From: AB-137-C09 sp964458185
GTDB taxonomy: Bacteria; Pseudomonadota; Zetaproteobacteria; Mariprofundales; Mariprofundaceae
Direction of reading: 5' to 3'
Assembly: GCA_964458185.1 (NCBI GenBank)
Contig: CAYWFG010000007.1
Coordinates: 1 to 64,000 of the forward strand
Length of the DNA: 64,000 bases
Shown: positions 17,292-26,065 of the stretch, one piece after another
How positions within the stretch are numbered: position 1 is the stretch's first letter
Layout: the number at the start of each line of letters is the position of its first letter
The notes under the pieces: generated by a model
What the model was told of the DNA's origin: nothing
The model's input: only the letters and a program-made list of their open reading frames with translations
Database searches by the model: none
Translations under genes and position numbers: made by a program

Positions 17292-20200
17292 ATGGAGAAA
17301 ACCAAAAACTTGCAAAACCTAGCGTTTCCCCTTGACCTTAACATTCCTGAATGCCTACCTATTCACGCTAAGTCAGAAGCTATTATTGATGCTATTTCAA
17401 AGCATCAAGTGATTATTATTGCAGGGGAAACAGGCTCTGGTAAAACTACCCAATTGGCAAAGCTTTGTCTGCTAGCGGGCGTTCGAGGCACAATAGGGCA
17501 TACCCAACCCAGACGCATGGCAGCGCGCAGTGTGGCAACACGCATTGCTGAAGAAACAGGATGCAACTTAGGCAAGGGCGTTGGTTATCGGGTACGCTTC
17601 TCTGACCACAGCCACCGTGATGATGCCATTCAACTGATGACCGATGGCATTTTACTCAACGACATCCACCATGATCGTTTATTACAGCGGTACAAGGCAC
17701 TGATTATTGATGAAGCCCATGAACGAAGCCTTAATATTGATTTCCTGCTCGGCTATATCAAAAACATTCTGCCAAAACGCCCTGACCTTAAGCTGATCAT
17801 CACCTCTGCCACCATTAATACGGCGCGTTTTTCTGCCTTTTACGCTGATGCACCCGTGATTACCGTAGAAGGTCGTGGATACCCCGTCGGTATTCAATAC
17901 TACCCTATCGCAGACAATGAAGATGATCGGGAACGTGATTTGCCACAAGCCATTATAGATGCTGTTGATGAAGCTGCGAAGATGGATCCTTTGGGTGATA
18001 TTTTACTCTTTCTCTCGGGTGAGCGCGACATACGCGATATTAGTCACACATTACAACAACATGCCATGCGCGACACAGAGATTTTACCGCTTTATGCTCG
18101 CCTCTCTGCTGCTGAACAAGACCGCGTATTTAAACCACACCGTGGTCGCCGTATTATACTGGCAACCAATATTGCCGAAACGTCATTGACTGTGCCAGGG
18201 ATTCGTTTTGTTATTGATGTTGGGCTAGCACGAATCAGCCGCTACAGCAGTCGAGCGCGGCTGCAACGGTTACCGATTGAACGCATATCGCAGGCGAGTG
18301 CCAATCAACGTGCGGGGCGTTGTGGTCGTGTTGCTGCTGGTGTTTGCTTTCGTCTTTACAGTGAAGATGATTTTGAACGCCGTTTGGCACAGACCCAACC
18401 TGAAATTCAACGCACCCATCTGGGCAGTGTGATACTGCGCATGGCAGCTATGGAACTTGGTTCGCTAGCAAGCTTTCCACTGATGGATGCACCCGAAGCC
18501 CGTGCTATTGCTGATGGTCACGCCTTATTGTTTGAACTGAAGGCAATGGATGAATCACAGCATATTACTGCTGAGGGTCGGCGTATGGCACGTCTGCCAC
18601 TTGATCCACGCTTCGCTCGTATGTTGCTAAGCGCAGAAAAGACACGAGTCTTGGATGAAGTGATGATTATTGTCAGTGGGCTTTCTATACCAGATCCACG
18701 CTTACGCCCCACCGAAGAACAGGCAATGGCGGATGAAAAACATCGAATTTTCGCCGATCAAAACTCTGACTTTGTTAGTCTATTAAAGCTATGGCAGTGG
18801 TTTCATCAACAGCAGCAGCATGCAACCCGAAGCAAGATGCGTCGATTATGTAAGCAGCATTACATCTCATGGCTGCGTATGCGAGAATGGCATGATTTGC
18901 ATCAACAACTGCACCAACAATGGGTAAATACCGACAACCATCATCAAAAAGAAAGCCATGAAGCCCACGCCAGTGAACAGGACTCTACTGCTATTCATCG
19001 CGCCTTATTGAGCGGGCTACTATCACAAACGGGCATGAAACTTGATGATGGTCTCTACCAAGGCGTTCGCGGTTTGCGCTTTGCTATCATGCCTGGTTCA
19101 AACCTTCGCAAAAAGCCACCACCATGGCTGATGGCAACAGAACTGCTAGAACTGCGTCAACGTTATGGCAGCACCGTAGCCACCATTGACCCAACATGGC
19201 TACCACAACTTGCCGCGCATCTATTATCACACAGCCATGGCGAACCCTATTGGTCAAAACGCCGAGGGCAGGTATTGGCACAAGAGTCATCCACATTGTT
19301 CGGGCTTCCACTTGGCAGTAAACCTGTTAACTGGGGTACAATCAACAAAGAGCAGGCACAGGGAATATTTATTCGTGAAGCCCTCGTTGAACGACAACTG
19401 AAAGCTAAATCACCCATTATTCAGCGGTTTGTACAGCATCAAAAGGCCCTGTGGCAGCAGGTAGAGCAATGCATCGGGAAATCACGGCGACTAGATTTGA
19501 ATGATGCCAAAGCAGAAGCTGAATCCTTTTATAGCAAACTATTACCCCAACACATTTGTGATCAACGTGCGTTGGAACGCTGGGGAAGAAAGCACAACAA
19601 CGATGCTATTCCCGTGCCAACACTGGAACAACTGCTACCAGAACATAATGACAATGGCGTAGACTTCCCCGAAACATTAAACATTGGACGCGAACAAATC
19701 TGCATTCGCTACCGTTTTGATCCACAGCATGGCAGCGATGGCATGACGCTGGTTTTGTTGCCCGAGCAGTTGCCATTGATCAGCACGAAACGGCTGGCTT
19801 GGCTGGTTCCTGGGCTTCTCTATGAAAAAATGGTCTATTTGTTCAAAAAACTTCCTTCCTCGCAACGACGGCGTATTGCCCCTGTCCCCCAATTTGCACA
19901 GGCGTGCCTAGAAGCGATGACCTTTGGCGAGGGCAACCTTTATGCCAATCTTAGCCGTGAACTTCGGCGCATGGCTAACCTCATGGTTCCATTAGAACAA
20001 TGGTTGAATACGCCGCTCCCCAGCCACTTATGCATGCATATGCAGTTGATCGACGAGGCAGGAAAGCCTATCGCCAGTGGTGACGATCTGGCAACACTGC
20101 AACATCACCACGGAACAAAAGACGTTCACAGCCAGCCGCTTTCACGCCGCGAGGGTATTCATCAATGGGATTTTGGTGATTTGCCACAGCAATGCACCCA

Positions 20201-21011
20201 GCAGCATCAAGGGCGCGTGTTGACCATGTACCCTGCGCTCACTGATGCTGGTGACAGTGTACGTTTAGAGCTCTGTGACCGTGAAGATGAGGCAAAAGCA
20301 GCCACTCGATCAGGGCTATCACGATTGTTTGCGCTACAACTAAAGCAACAGGTGCAATGGGTTAAGAAAAAACTACCGCAACGCCAAGCATTAACCATGC
20401 ACCATGCTCTCTTGCACAGCGATCAAGCAGTTACAGATCAACTTATTAACGCTTGTATTCAACACCTGTTCATGGCTGAACCATGGCCATGCAATGCAGA
20501 TTCTTTTCAGCAAAGGCTACAACAATACCGTGCTGCATTTGTACCCACCGCAGAAACCACAGCCAAGCATCTACTGAATGCATTGCAAGTCTACAATCAA
20601 TTGAAGCAACAACTTGAGACTGCCCGCGCCGCAGAAAAACAAACCATTGCTACACAAATAAAAGCACAGCTAGAAAAGATCATCTCGCCCACTTGTATTG
20701 AAACCACCCCTTTCACCCATCTGCAACATCTACCACGTTACTTACAGGCTGCTAGCCACAGACTAGAACATGGCCCCCGCCGTTTTATTAAAGATCAACA
20801 GGCACAAAAAAGTTGTGAAACCCTATGGGATGCCTATCAAGCCTACCTCAAGCAATACCCCGAAGCAACGCAAAATCCCAACATTGAAGCTTTTCGCTGG
20901 TCACTGGAAGAGTTAAGGGTTTCTTTGTTTGCACCCCACCTAAAAACAGCCGAAACAGTTTCTATCAAACGGCTGCAACAACGCTGGCAGGCGGTGATCT
21001 GTGAATTATAA
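17292..21011 (+). CDS. hrpA: ATP-dependent RNA helicase HrpA (DEAH box)
   Basis: A large DEAH/RHA helicase of about 1239 residues; HrpA rescues stalled ribosomes or remodels mRNA in E. coli. Seen: motif I GETGSGKTT near the N-terminus, DEAH (IIDEAHERSLNIDFLLG), SAT (ITSATIN), motif V ATNIAETSLTVPG and motif VI QRAGRCGRV. A helicase-associated/OB region and the long C-terminal DUF3418-type domain follow. I place the start at ATG 17292; an in-frame TTG at 17247 with a weak AAGAG site would add 15 residues. The N-terminus is shorter than in E. coli HrpA (about 1300 residues). Confidence 0.93.
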   Translation: MEKTKNLQNLAFPLDLNIPECLPIHAKSEAIIDAISKHQVIIIAGETGSGKTTQLAKLCLLAGVRGTIGHTQPRRMAARSVATRIAEETGCNLGKGVGYRVRFSDHSHRDDAIQLMTDGILLNDIHHDRLLQRYKALIIDEAHERSLNIDFLLGYIKNILPKRPDLKLIITSATINTARFSAFYADAPVITVEGRGYPVGIQYYPIADNEDDRERDLPQAIIDAVDEAAKMDPLGDILLFLSGERDIRDISHTLQQHAMRDTEILPLYARLSAAEQDRVFKPHRGRRIILATNIAETSLTVPGIRFVIDVGLARISRYSSRARLQRLPIERISQASANQRAGRCGRVAAGVCFRLYSEDDFERRLAQTQPEIQRTHLGSVILRMAAMELGSLASFPLMDAPEARAIADGHALLFELKAMDESQHITAEGRRMARLPLDPRFARMLLSAEKTRVLDEVMIIVSGLSIPDPRLRPTEEQAMADEKHRIFADQNSDFVSLLKLWQWFHQQQQHATRSKMRRLCKQHYISWLRMREWHDLHQQLHQQWVNTDNHHQKESHEAHASEQDSTAIHRALLSGLLSQTGMKLDDGLYQGVRGLRFAIMPGSNLRKKPPPWLMATELLELRQRYGSTVATIDPTWLPQLAAHLLSHSHGEPYWSKRRGQVLAQESSTLFGLPLGSKPVNWGTINKEQAQGIFIREALVERQLKAKSPIIQRFVQHQKALWQQVEQCIGKSRRLDLNDAKAEAESFYSKLLPQHICDQRALERWGRKHNNDAIPVPTLEQLLPEHNDNGVDFPETLNIGREQICIRYRFDPQHGSDGMTLVLLPEQLPLISTKRLAWLVPGLLYEKMVYLFKKLPSSQRRRIAPVPQFAQACLEAMTFGEGNLYANLSRELRRMANLMVPLEQWLNTPLPSHLCMHMQLIDEAGKPIASGDDLATLQHHHGTKDVHSQPLSRREGIHQWDFGDLPQQCTQQHQGRVLTMYPALTDAGDSVRLELCDREDEAKAATRSGLSRLFALQLKQQVQWVKKKLPQRQALTMHHALLHSDQAVTDQLINACIQHLFMAEPWPCNADSFQQRLQQYRAAFVPTAETTAKHLLNALQVYNQLKQQLETARAAEKQTIATQIKAQLEKIISPTCIETTPFTHLQHLPRYLQAASHRLEHGPRRFIKDQQAQKSCETLWDAYQAYLKQYPEATQNPNIEAFRWSLEELRVSLFAPHLKTAETVSIKRLQQRWQAVICEL

Positions 21012-21144
21012 TTATCCAAAAAAAGAGGTGCATCGTTCGCTCTGGACAGTACGATTTTTTAATGGCTTTTCTCTGCTAGCTATTCATTATGGCATTGCGT
21101 CATACTTGCTACTCGCTAGGCTTCAAGCCTTACCAAAGACATGA
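21001..21144 (+). CDS. Possible 47-residue membrane protein
   Basis: An uninterrupted GTG-initiated frame fills the gap between hrpA and the glycosyltransferase. It begins inside the last hrpA codons and ends in an ATGA overlap with the glycosyltransferase start. The peptide has a basic N-terminus (KKEVHRSLW) and one hydrophobic span (about residues 19-40, FFNGFSLLAIHYGIASYLLL). The overlaps at both ends look like a translationally coupled operon gene, but the ribosome-binding site is weak (AGGCGGTG) and I know no homologue. It could be a chance frame. Confidence 0.4.
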   Translation: MNYNYPKKEVHRSLWTVRFFNGFSLLAIHYGIASYLLLARLQALPKT

Positions 21145-22028
21145 AACCTATCCTAACCTTAACCTCCATTATCACCGTAAACTTCAACGGTGGTGAGCTC
21201 CTAACCGAATGTATTCGTGCTGCATTGACCTCAACCACCCCCGTTGAAATCATCGTCTCAGACAATGGCAGCACCGATGGTAGTATTCATTACCTTAAAA
21301 AAAACATCCAAGATGTTCGCTTAACGATCATCAAAAACAACAAAAACCTTGGTTTTTCCAAAGCTAATAATATTGTATTGCCGGGTGCTCAAGGGCAATA
21401 CATACTCTTTCTTAACCCTGACTGCCTTATTCAACCAAGCACCATTAAAACGATGCTAGAAGAAATAAAAAAGCACAAAAACATCGGCATGGCAGGTTGC
21501 CTTATTCGAAATTTAGATGGATCCGAACAAGCAGGCTGCCGCCGAAGAGTACCAACACCTTGGCGAACATTTGTTCGCGTATTTCACTTACACCGATTGT
21601 TTCCATCAAACAAACGATTCCAATGTTGCTTGATGCAGGAAAGCCCATTACCTAAAAAATCTATTCCTATTGAAGCTATCTCAGGTGCCTTCATGTTGGT
21701 TAGCCGTGAAGCCCTTGATGATATTGGCATGATGGATGAAGGCTATTTCTTACATTGTGAAGACTTGGATTGGTGCATGCGTTTTAGACAAAGGGGATGG
21801 CGGATTTTATTTGTTCCCCATGTTGAAATAACCCATGCCAAAGGTGTGTGCAGCACAGGTCGCCCTGTTCGTGTTGAATGGCACAAGCACAAAGGTATGG
21901 TTCGATTTTATAAAAAGTTTTTTCGTCATCAATACCCTCTTATACTAATGTGGGGCGTTATTGTGATGGTATGGGTTCGTTTTGTTACCATTGCGATGGT
22001 CGAAACATTTAAAAGGTTAAAATTTTAG
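21141..22028 (+). CDS. Glycosyltransferase family 2
   Basis: A 295-residue GT-A-fold glycosyltransferase. Seen: SIITVNFNGGELL at the N-terminus, IIVSDNGSTDGS with the nucleotide-binding Asp, LFLNPDCLI as the DXD-equivalent, and EDLDWCMRFRQRGW near residue 210 typical of rhamnosyl-transferase-like members. A hydrophobic C-terminal segment (about 270-288) may anchor it to the membrane. Together with the downstream SDR it may decorate a cell-surface glycan, but no O-antigen or capsule cluster surrounds it. Confidence 0.88.
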   Translation: MKPILTLTSIITVNFNGGELLTECIRAALTSTTPVEIIVSDNGSTDGSIHYLKKNIQDVRLTIIKNNKNLGFSKANNIVLPGAQGQYILFLNPDCLIQPSTIKTMLEEIKKHKNIGMAGCLIRNLDGSEQAGCRRRVPTPWRTFVRVFHLHRLFPSNKRFQCCLMQESPLPKKSIPIEAISGAFMLVSREALDDIGMMDEGYFLHCEDLDWCMRFRQRGWRILFVPHVEITHAKGVCSTGRPVRVEWHKHKGMVRFYKKFFRHQYPLILMWGVIVMVWVRFVTIAMVETFKRLKF

Positions 22029-22029
22029 T

Positions 22030-22887
22030 ATGATACAAAAAGTCATCGTCACGGGTGCAAGCAGTCAAATTGGTGACTTTCTTTTGCCCTTATTACAAAA
22101 AGAACACCATCATGTGTATGCGCTGAGTCGAACGGTGCAAAATAATACAATGGCTACATGGATTCAAACCAATATTAGCCAGCCAGAAACGATTGCCAAG
22201 TCTTTACCTGAAGCCGATGTACTGATTCATATTGCACCGATTCCTTTATTGCCGCCATTATTGAAAATACTGAAGCAAAAAGGCATCAAACGAATTATTG
22301 CCTTTGGCTCAACCAGTATGTTTGGCAAACAACGTTCACATACGCCAAAAGAACAAACCATGGTAGCAGAATTTTTAGACGCTGAACAAGCGATTGAAAA
22401 TAATTGTCAGCGCGAAGGAATCCACTGGACTATTTTTCGTCCAACACTGATTTATGGTTGTGGCAAAGATAAAAACATCACCTTTATTGCCAAGAAAATG
22501 AAGCAATACCATTTTTTTCCTGTCGTGGGGAAAGCCTGTGGTTTGCGTCAGCCCGTGCATTGTGAAGATTTAGCGAAGGCTTGTGTGCAAGTGCTGAACA
22601 CTCCCCGCAGTTACAACAAGGCTTACAACTTAAGTGGTGGTGAAATCCTTAGCTATCGCAATATATTACAACGTATTATGACCGTGGAACAAGTGCGCGT
22701 TGTGCTTTTGCCTATGCCTTTACCTTTATTCCGCATCTTCATAAGACTGGCTAATATGATACCAGCTTACCGTTATTTAACCCCTGATATGGCGAACCGT
22801 ATCAATCAAGATTTGTGCTTTGACCACCAACAAGCCAGCGATGATTTTAATTATACGCCTCGAACATTTCAGCCGCCAAAGATTTAA
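22030..22887 (+). CDS. NAD(P)-dependent epimerase/dehydratase (extended SDR)
   Basis: A 285-residue Rossmann protein. Seen: the nucleotide-binding start VIVTGASSQIGDFLLPLL, a central FGSTSMFG (Ser of the active-site triad), and FRPTLIYGCGKDKN, typical of sugar-nucleotide SDRs. The usual YxxxK pair is not obvious, so catalysis may be altered. It starts one base after the glycosyltransferase stop, which supports a joint role in making or attaching a sugar. Substrate is unknown. Confidence 0.82.
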   Translation: MIQKVIVTGASSQIGDFLLPLLQKEHHHVYALSRTVQNNTMATWIQTNISQPETIAKSLPEADVLIHIAPIPLLPPLLKILKQKGIKRIIAFGSTSMFGKQRSHTPKEQTMVAEFLDAEQAIENNCQREGIHWTIFRPTLIYGCGKDKNITFIAKKMKQYHFFPVVGKACGLRQPVHCEDLAKACVQVLNTPRSYNKAYNLSGGEILSYRNILQRIMTVEQVRVVLLPMPLPLFRIFIRLANMIPAYRYLTPDMANRINQDLCFDHQQASDDFNYTPRTFQPPKI

Positions 22888-22889
22888 AC

Positions 22890-23390
22890 ATGGCGAATAA
22901 GCTAGCCATTATCGCCCTTGGTGGAAATATAGGCGATGTTGTAGCGTCTTTTAAGTATGCTCGATCGGCATTAAATGCCATGGATGATTGCAAGCTCCTT
23001 AACAGTTCCGCGCTTTATCAAAGTGAGCCTTTGGGGGTTGCAGGGCAAGAGCCTTACCTCAATGCCATGCTATCGTTGGAGGTTTCATGTGCGGCATACA
23101 GTTTGCTTGTTCGTTTGCATGGCATTGAAGATGCGCGTGGACGCAGCCGTGGGCGCGTCCGTTGGAGTGCTCGCACGTTGGATTTAGATCTCATTGATTA
23201 TGCGGCTAGTATTGTAGCGACGGAGACACTCACCTTACCACACCCAGAGGCACACCATCGTGCTTTTGTATTGTTGCCGCTACACGGTATAATGCCGACA
23301 TGGCGGCATCCTATTTTAAAAAAAACGCCGCAACAATTGCTTTCTTTGTGCGATTGTAACGGTATACAACGTATATCAGAAACTTGGTGA
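22890..23390 (+). CDS. folK: Hydroxymethyldihydropterin pyrophosphokinase
   Basis: Folate pathway enzyme that pyrophosphorylates 6-hydroxymethyl-7,8-dihydropterin. The 166-residue protein shows ALGGNIGDV at the N-terminus, SALYQSEPLGVAGQEPYLNA, RGRVRWSARTLDLDLIDY and LPHPEAHHRAFVLLPL, all family motifs. It is two bases after the SDR gene and directly before pdxJ. Confidence 0.95.
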   Translation: MANKLAIIALGGNIGDVVASFKYARSALNAMDDCKLLNSSALYQSEPLGVAGQEPYLNAMLSLEVSCAAYSLLVRLHGIEDARGRSRGRVRWSARTLDLDLIDYAASIVATETLTLPHPEAHHRAFVLLPLHGIMPTWRHPILKKTPQQLLSLCDCNGIQRISETW

Positions 23391-23407
23391 AATATAAGGA
23401 TTTATTC

Positions 23408-24115
23408 ATGCTTTTAGGCGTTAATATTGATCATGTTGCAACATTGCGTCAGGCGCGCTTAACCCCATACCCCGACCCGATTGAGGCAGCAAGACGATGC
23501 ATTGCAGCAGGTGCGCATGGTATTACTGCGCACCTGCGCGAAGACCGCCGTCATATTCACGATGCTGATATAGAAGCATTAGCTGCCATGGACTTGTATC
23601 TCAATATGGAGATGGCAGCCGCACCTACGATGGTCGCCATTGCCTGCCGTTTAAAGCCCGAAGCAGTATGTTTAGTGCCAGAAAAACGTGAGGAATTAAC
23701 CACCGAAGGTGGTTTAGATGTTGCGGGACAACAAGATCGTTTGCGTGATGTAGTCAGTCAACTGCATGATGCAGGCTGTCGTGTGTCGATGTTTATTGAC
23801 CCTTCAGCAAAACAAATTGATGCCAGTGTTGCTATTGGTGCGCCCGTTGTTGAATTGCATACGGGGCATTATGCCAATCTCCATGGTGAGGCACGAGCGC
23901 AAGAATGGGCAAGCATTGCCGCCGCCGCCGTCCATGCCGCAACAGCAGGCTTAGAAGTGCATGCGGGTCATGGTTTAACACTAGAAAATACACCTGCTAT
24001 CGTTGCCATTAAAGACATTGTAACCTTAAACGTTGGTCATGCTATTGTCGCTGATGCCCTATTTAAAGGGCTTAGCCAAGCCGTAGATGATTTTAAAACT
24101 TGCATGAAACGGTAA
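23408..24115 (+). CDS. pdxJ: Pyridoxine 5'-phosphate synthase
   Basis: Condenses 3-amino-2-oxopropyl phosphate with deoxyxylulose 5-phosphate to give pyridoxine 5'-phosphate. The start MLLGVNIDHVATLRQAR is the conserved N-terminus and has AAGGA 8 bases upstream. Seen: GAHGITAHLREDRRHI (about 40), NMEMAAAPTM, CLVPEKREELTTEGGLD and HAGHGLTLENT, the catalytic and phosphate-binding segments. It has 235 residues, normal for the family. PLP made through this route would serve the fold-III decarboxylase encoded at 48635-50005. Confidence 0.96.
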   Translation: MLLGVNIDHVATLRQARLTPYPDPIEAARRCIAAGAHGITAHLREDRRHIHDADIEALAAMDLYLNMEMAAAPTMVAIACRLKPEAVCLVPEKREELTTEGGLDVAGQQDRLRDVVSQLHDAGCRVSMFIDPSAKQIDASVAIGAPVVELHTGHYANLHGEARAQEWASIAAAAVHAATAGLEVHAGHGLTLENTPAIVAIKDIVTLNVGHAIVADALFKGLSQAVDDFKTCMKR

Positions 24116-24120
24116 CCACC

Positions 24121-25059
24121 TTGGCTGAATTTGACATGATTAGCGCGCATTTTAGTAGCCATAGCAGCCATCATTTGACAACATCTGTAAGTAATGGCGA
24201 TGATGCTTCTGTTCATCAGATTCCAGCAGGCTATGAATTGGTGGTTAGCACGGATACTGCTTTGTCTGGGCGGCATTGGCCTGAAAATTTCCCACTTGAT
24301 GATGCGATGGATCGTGCGGTATGTGCTGCATTATCTGATTTAGCAGCGATGGGTGCAAAAGCTTGCTGGCTATGGACAGCAATAACTTTGCAGCATCAAG
24401 GGCAAGCAAAACTTATCGGCGAAGGGATACGACGAGCTGCCTCGCGCCATGCTGTCGAAATAGCAGGTGGTGATACCACTTGTGGTCAATCATGCGCAAT
24501 TACCGTTACGGTTGCTGGTGTGATCTTGGCAGGAAGCGCAATGCGCAGGGATCAAGCCCATATTGGTGATAATGTTTTTATTGTGGGAGCGTTGGGGCAA
24601 TCGGCATTGGGTTTGGCAGCTTGGCAAGCGGGGCAATACGGTAGCAATTATGCAGCAGCTTTTGACCATATCACCCCTCAATTATCGGCAGGCGAGGCAT
24701 TATCTCAAGCGGGTATACGTTGTTGCATTGATGTTAGTGATGGTTTATTGCAAGATGCTAATCATCTTTGCAGGGCTTCACATTGTGCCATGCAACTCAA
24801 TATAACGTCTTTGCCTGATTACCATGCATTGAAAAAAAACATGGATGCAGACACCTTGATACAAGCCATGCTGACAGGGGGCGATGATTATGCTTTGTTG
24901 TTCACCGCCGCACCATCAATGATTATCCCTGATGTTGGTGCGGTGCATATTGGTCAATGTATCACTGCAAAAAATGCTGCTGGCTGTATTAGCATACCAT
25001 TGATTGATCATCAGCCTTACCCGATGCCGCATCAAAGAGGTTTTAATCATTTTGCCTAA
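24121..25059 (+). CDS. thiL: Thiamine-monophosphate kinase
   Basis: Phosphorylates thiamine monophosphate to thiamine diphosphate. I place the start at TTG 24121, which gives LAEFDMISAHF, the usual ThiL N-terminus; upstream in-frame codons overlap pdxJ. Seen: NGDDASV, VVSTDTALSGRHW, DLAAMGAK, GGDTT in the metal- and ATP-binding half, and CIDVSDGLLQDANHLC in the second half. It has about 312 residues. The C-terminus overlaps the start region of pgpA. Confidence 0.93.
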   Translation: MAEFDMISAHFSSHSSHHLTTSVSNGDDASVHQIPAGYELVVSTDTALSGRHWPENFPLDDAMDRAVCAALSDLAAMGAKACWLWTAITLQHQGQAKLIGEGIRRAASRHAVEIAGGDTTCGQSCAITVTVAGVILAGSAMRRDQAHIGDNVFIVGALGQSALGLAAWQAGQYGSNYAAAFDHITPQLSAGEALSQAGIRCCIDVSDGLLQDANHLCRASHCAMQLNITSLPDYHALKKNMDADTLIQAMLTGGDDYALLFTAAPSMIIPDVGAVHIGQCITAKNAAGCISIPLIDHQPYPMPHQRGFNHFA

Positions 25060-25561
25060 AACGTGGGAATACTGGTTATTATCAGGCTTTGGCAGTGGCT
25101 GGGCAAAGGTCGCTCCAGGTACGTGGGGAACATTAGCAAGCTTGCCAGTTTTTTATGCAATAAACGAAGTCTGTGCTGGCAATCTATTGATTTTGAGCCT
25201 TGCCATTGTGGTAGTAACGGTCTTAGGTTGCATGCTTTGCGTCCGAATATTGCCACAGTTAGATGATCAAGACCCTGGTTGGATTGTGATTGATGAATGG
25301 GCAGGGCAATGGTTATGTTTAACCCTTTGTTTGATCATTTACCACAGCATACAACCAATATGGGCTGAATACTGGGTTTGGCTAATGGCCTTTTTATTAT
25401 TTCGAGGATTTGATATTTTTAAACCTTACCCGATCAATGTGTGTGAGCATGCAGGTCCTGCTTGGTGGGGAATTATGGCAGATGATTTAATGGCAGGCGC
25501 AATGGGTACGATTGTTTTTTATTGCCTGTTACTGCTCAACGCCTTCGCTTTTGGCGTGTGA
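25052..25561 (+). CDS. pgpA: Phosphatidylglycerophosphatase A
   Basis: Membrane enzyme that dephosphorylates phosphatidylglycerol phosphate. Seen: SGFGSGWAKVAPGTWGTLASLP at the N-terminus and DPGWIVIDEWAGQWLC with the catalytic acidic residues, plus three to four membrane helices. I chose the TTG at 25052 (169 residues), eight bases inside the thiL end, with AGAGG about 11 bases upstream; a TTG at 25004 would add 16 residues. The 3' end overlaps the convergent DUF4340 gene by 33 bases. Confidence 0.9.
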   Translation: MPKTWEYWLLSGFGSGWAKVAPGTWGTLASLPVFYAINEVCAGNLLILSLAIVVVTVLGCMLCVRILPQLDDQDPGWIVIDEWAGQWLCLTLCLIIYHSIQPIWAEYWVWLMAFLLFRGFDIFKPYPINVCEHAGPAWWGIMADDLMAGAMGTIVFYCLLLLNAFAFGV

Positions 25562-26065
25562 CGCTTTCCAATCATCCAGCGAACGATGCAACTGCCAGTT
25601 CAGTGATTGATCCACCGCTAATACGACATCACTCCCGCGCAAACGTAGGTAAGTAGACAGAAGGTTTGCACCTTGTTTGCCGACCATTGCATCAAAGACT
25701 TTGCGCCCATCTGCATTGAATAATAATACATGAATGCCTTTTTTATCCAACCGTAATGCCTTATCATGTTGGTGTTTTCGTGTTACGACACGCACAGGGC
25801 GCATGCTACTAAGATCATTGAGTAATCGTTTCACAGCTTCGGCATCGGCTTCATTTTTACCATTAAGTTGCCAACCGTTTTTTGTTTGCTGAAGTTCAAT
25901 AGTCTCGCTGGCAGCCACGGTGATGTTAATGCGAGCAACATGGGATGATTCAACCTCTGACCACAGGGGCATTGCTTGTTGCACTTCTTTGTGGTCTGAT
26001 TTTTGCACAAAGAATGCTGTCGCTAAGAGCAATAGTATGCTGGCTGTGATCATATATTTAATCAT
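25529..26065 (-). CDS. DUF4340-type exported protein of the Gld-like ABC cluster
   Basis: A 178-residue protein with an N-terminal membrane anchor or signal (about 4-20) and a periplasmic body. The region around RINITVAASETIELQQTKNGWQLNG and the later DAMVGKQGANLLSTYLRLRGSDVVLAV resemble DUF4340 proteins that accompany GldG-like subunits. It begins inside the stop region of the GldG-like gene (8-base overlap) and is last in the four-gene operon. Its 3' end overlaps pgpA tail to tail. Function is unknown. Confidence 0.7.
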   Translation of the reverse strand: MIKYMITASILLLLATAFFVQKSDHKEVQQAMPLWSEVESSHVARINITVAASETIELQQTKNGWQLNGKNEADAEAVKRLLNDLSSMRPVRVVTRKHQHDKALRLDKKGIHVLLFNADGRKVFDAMVGKQGANLLSTYLRLRGSDVVLAVDQSLNWQLHRSLDDWKASHAKSEGVEQ

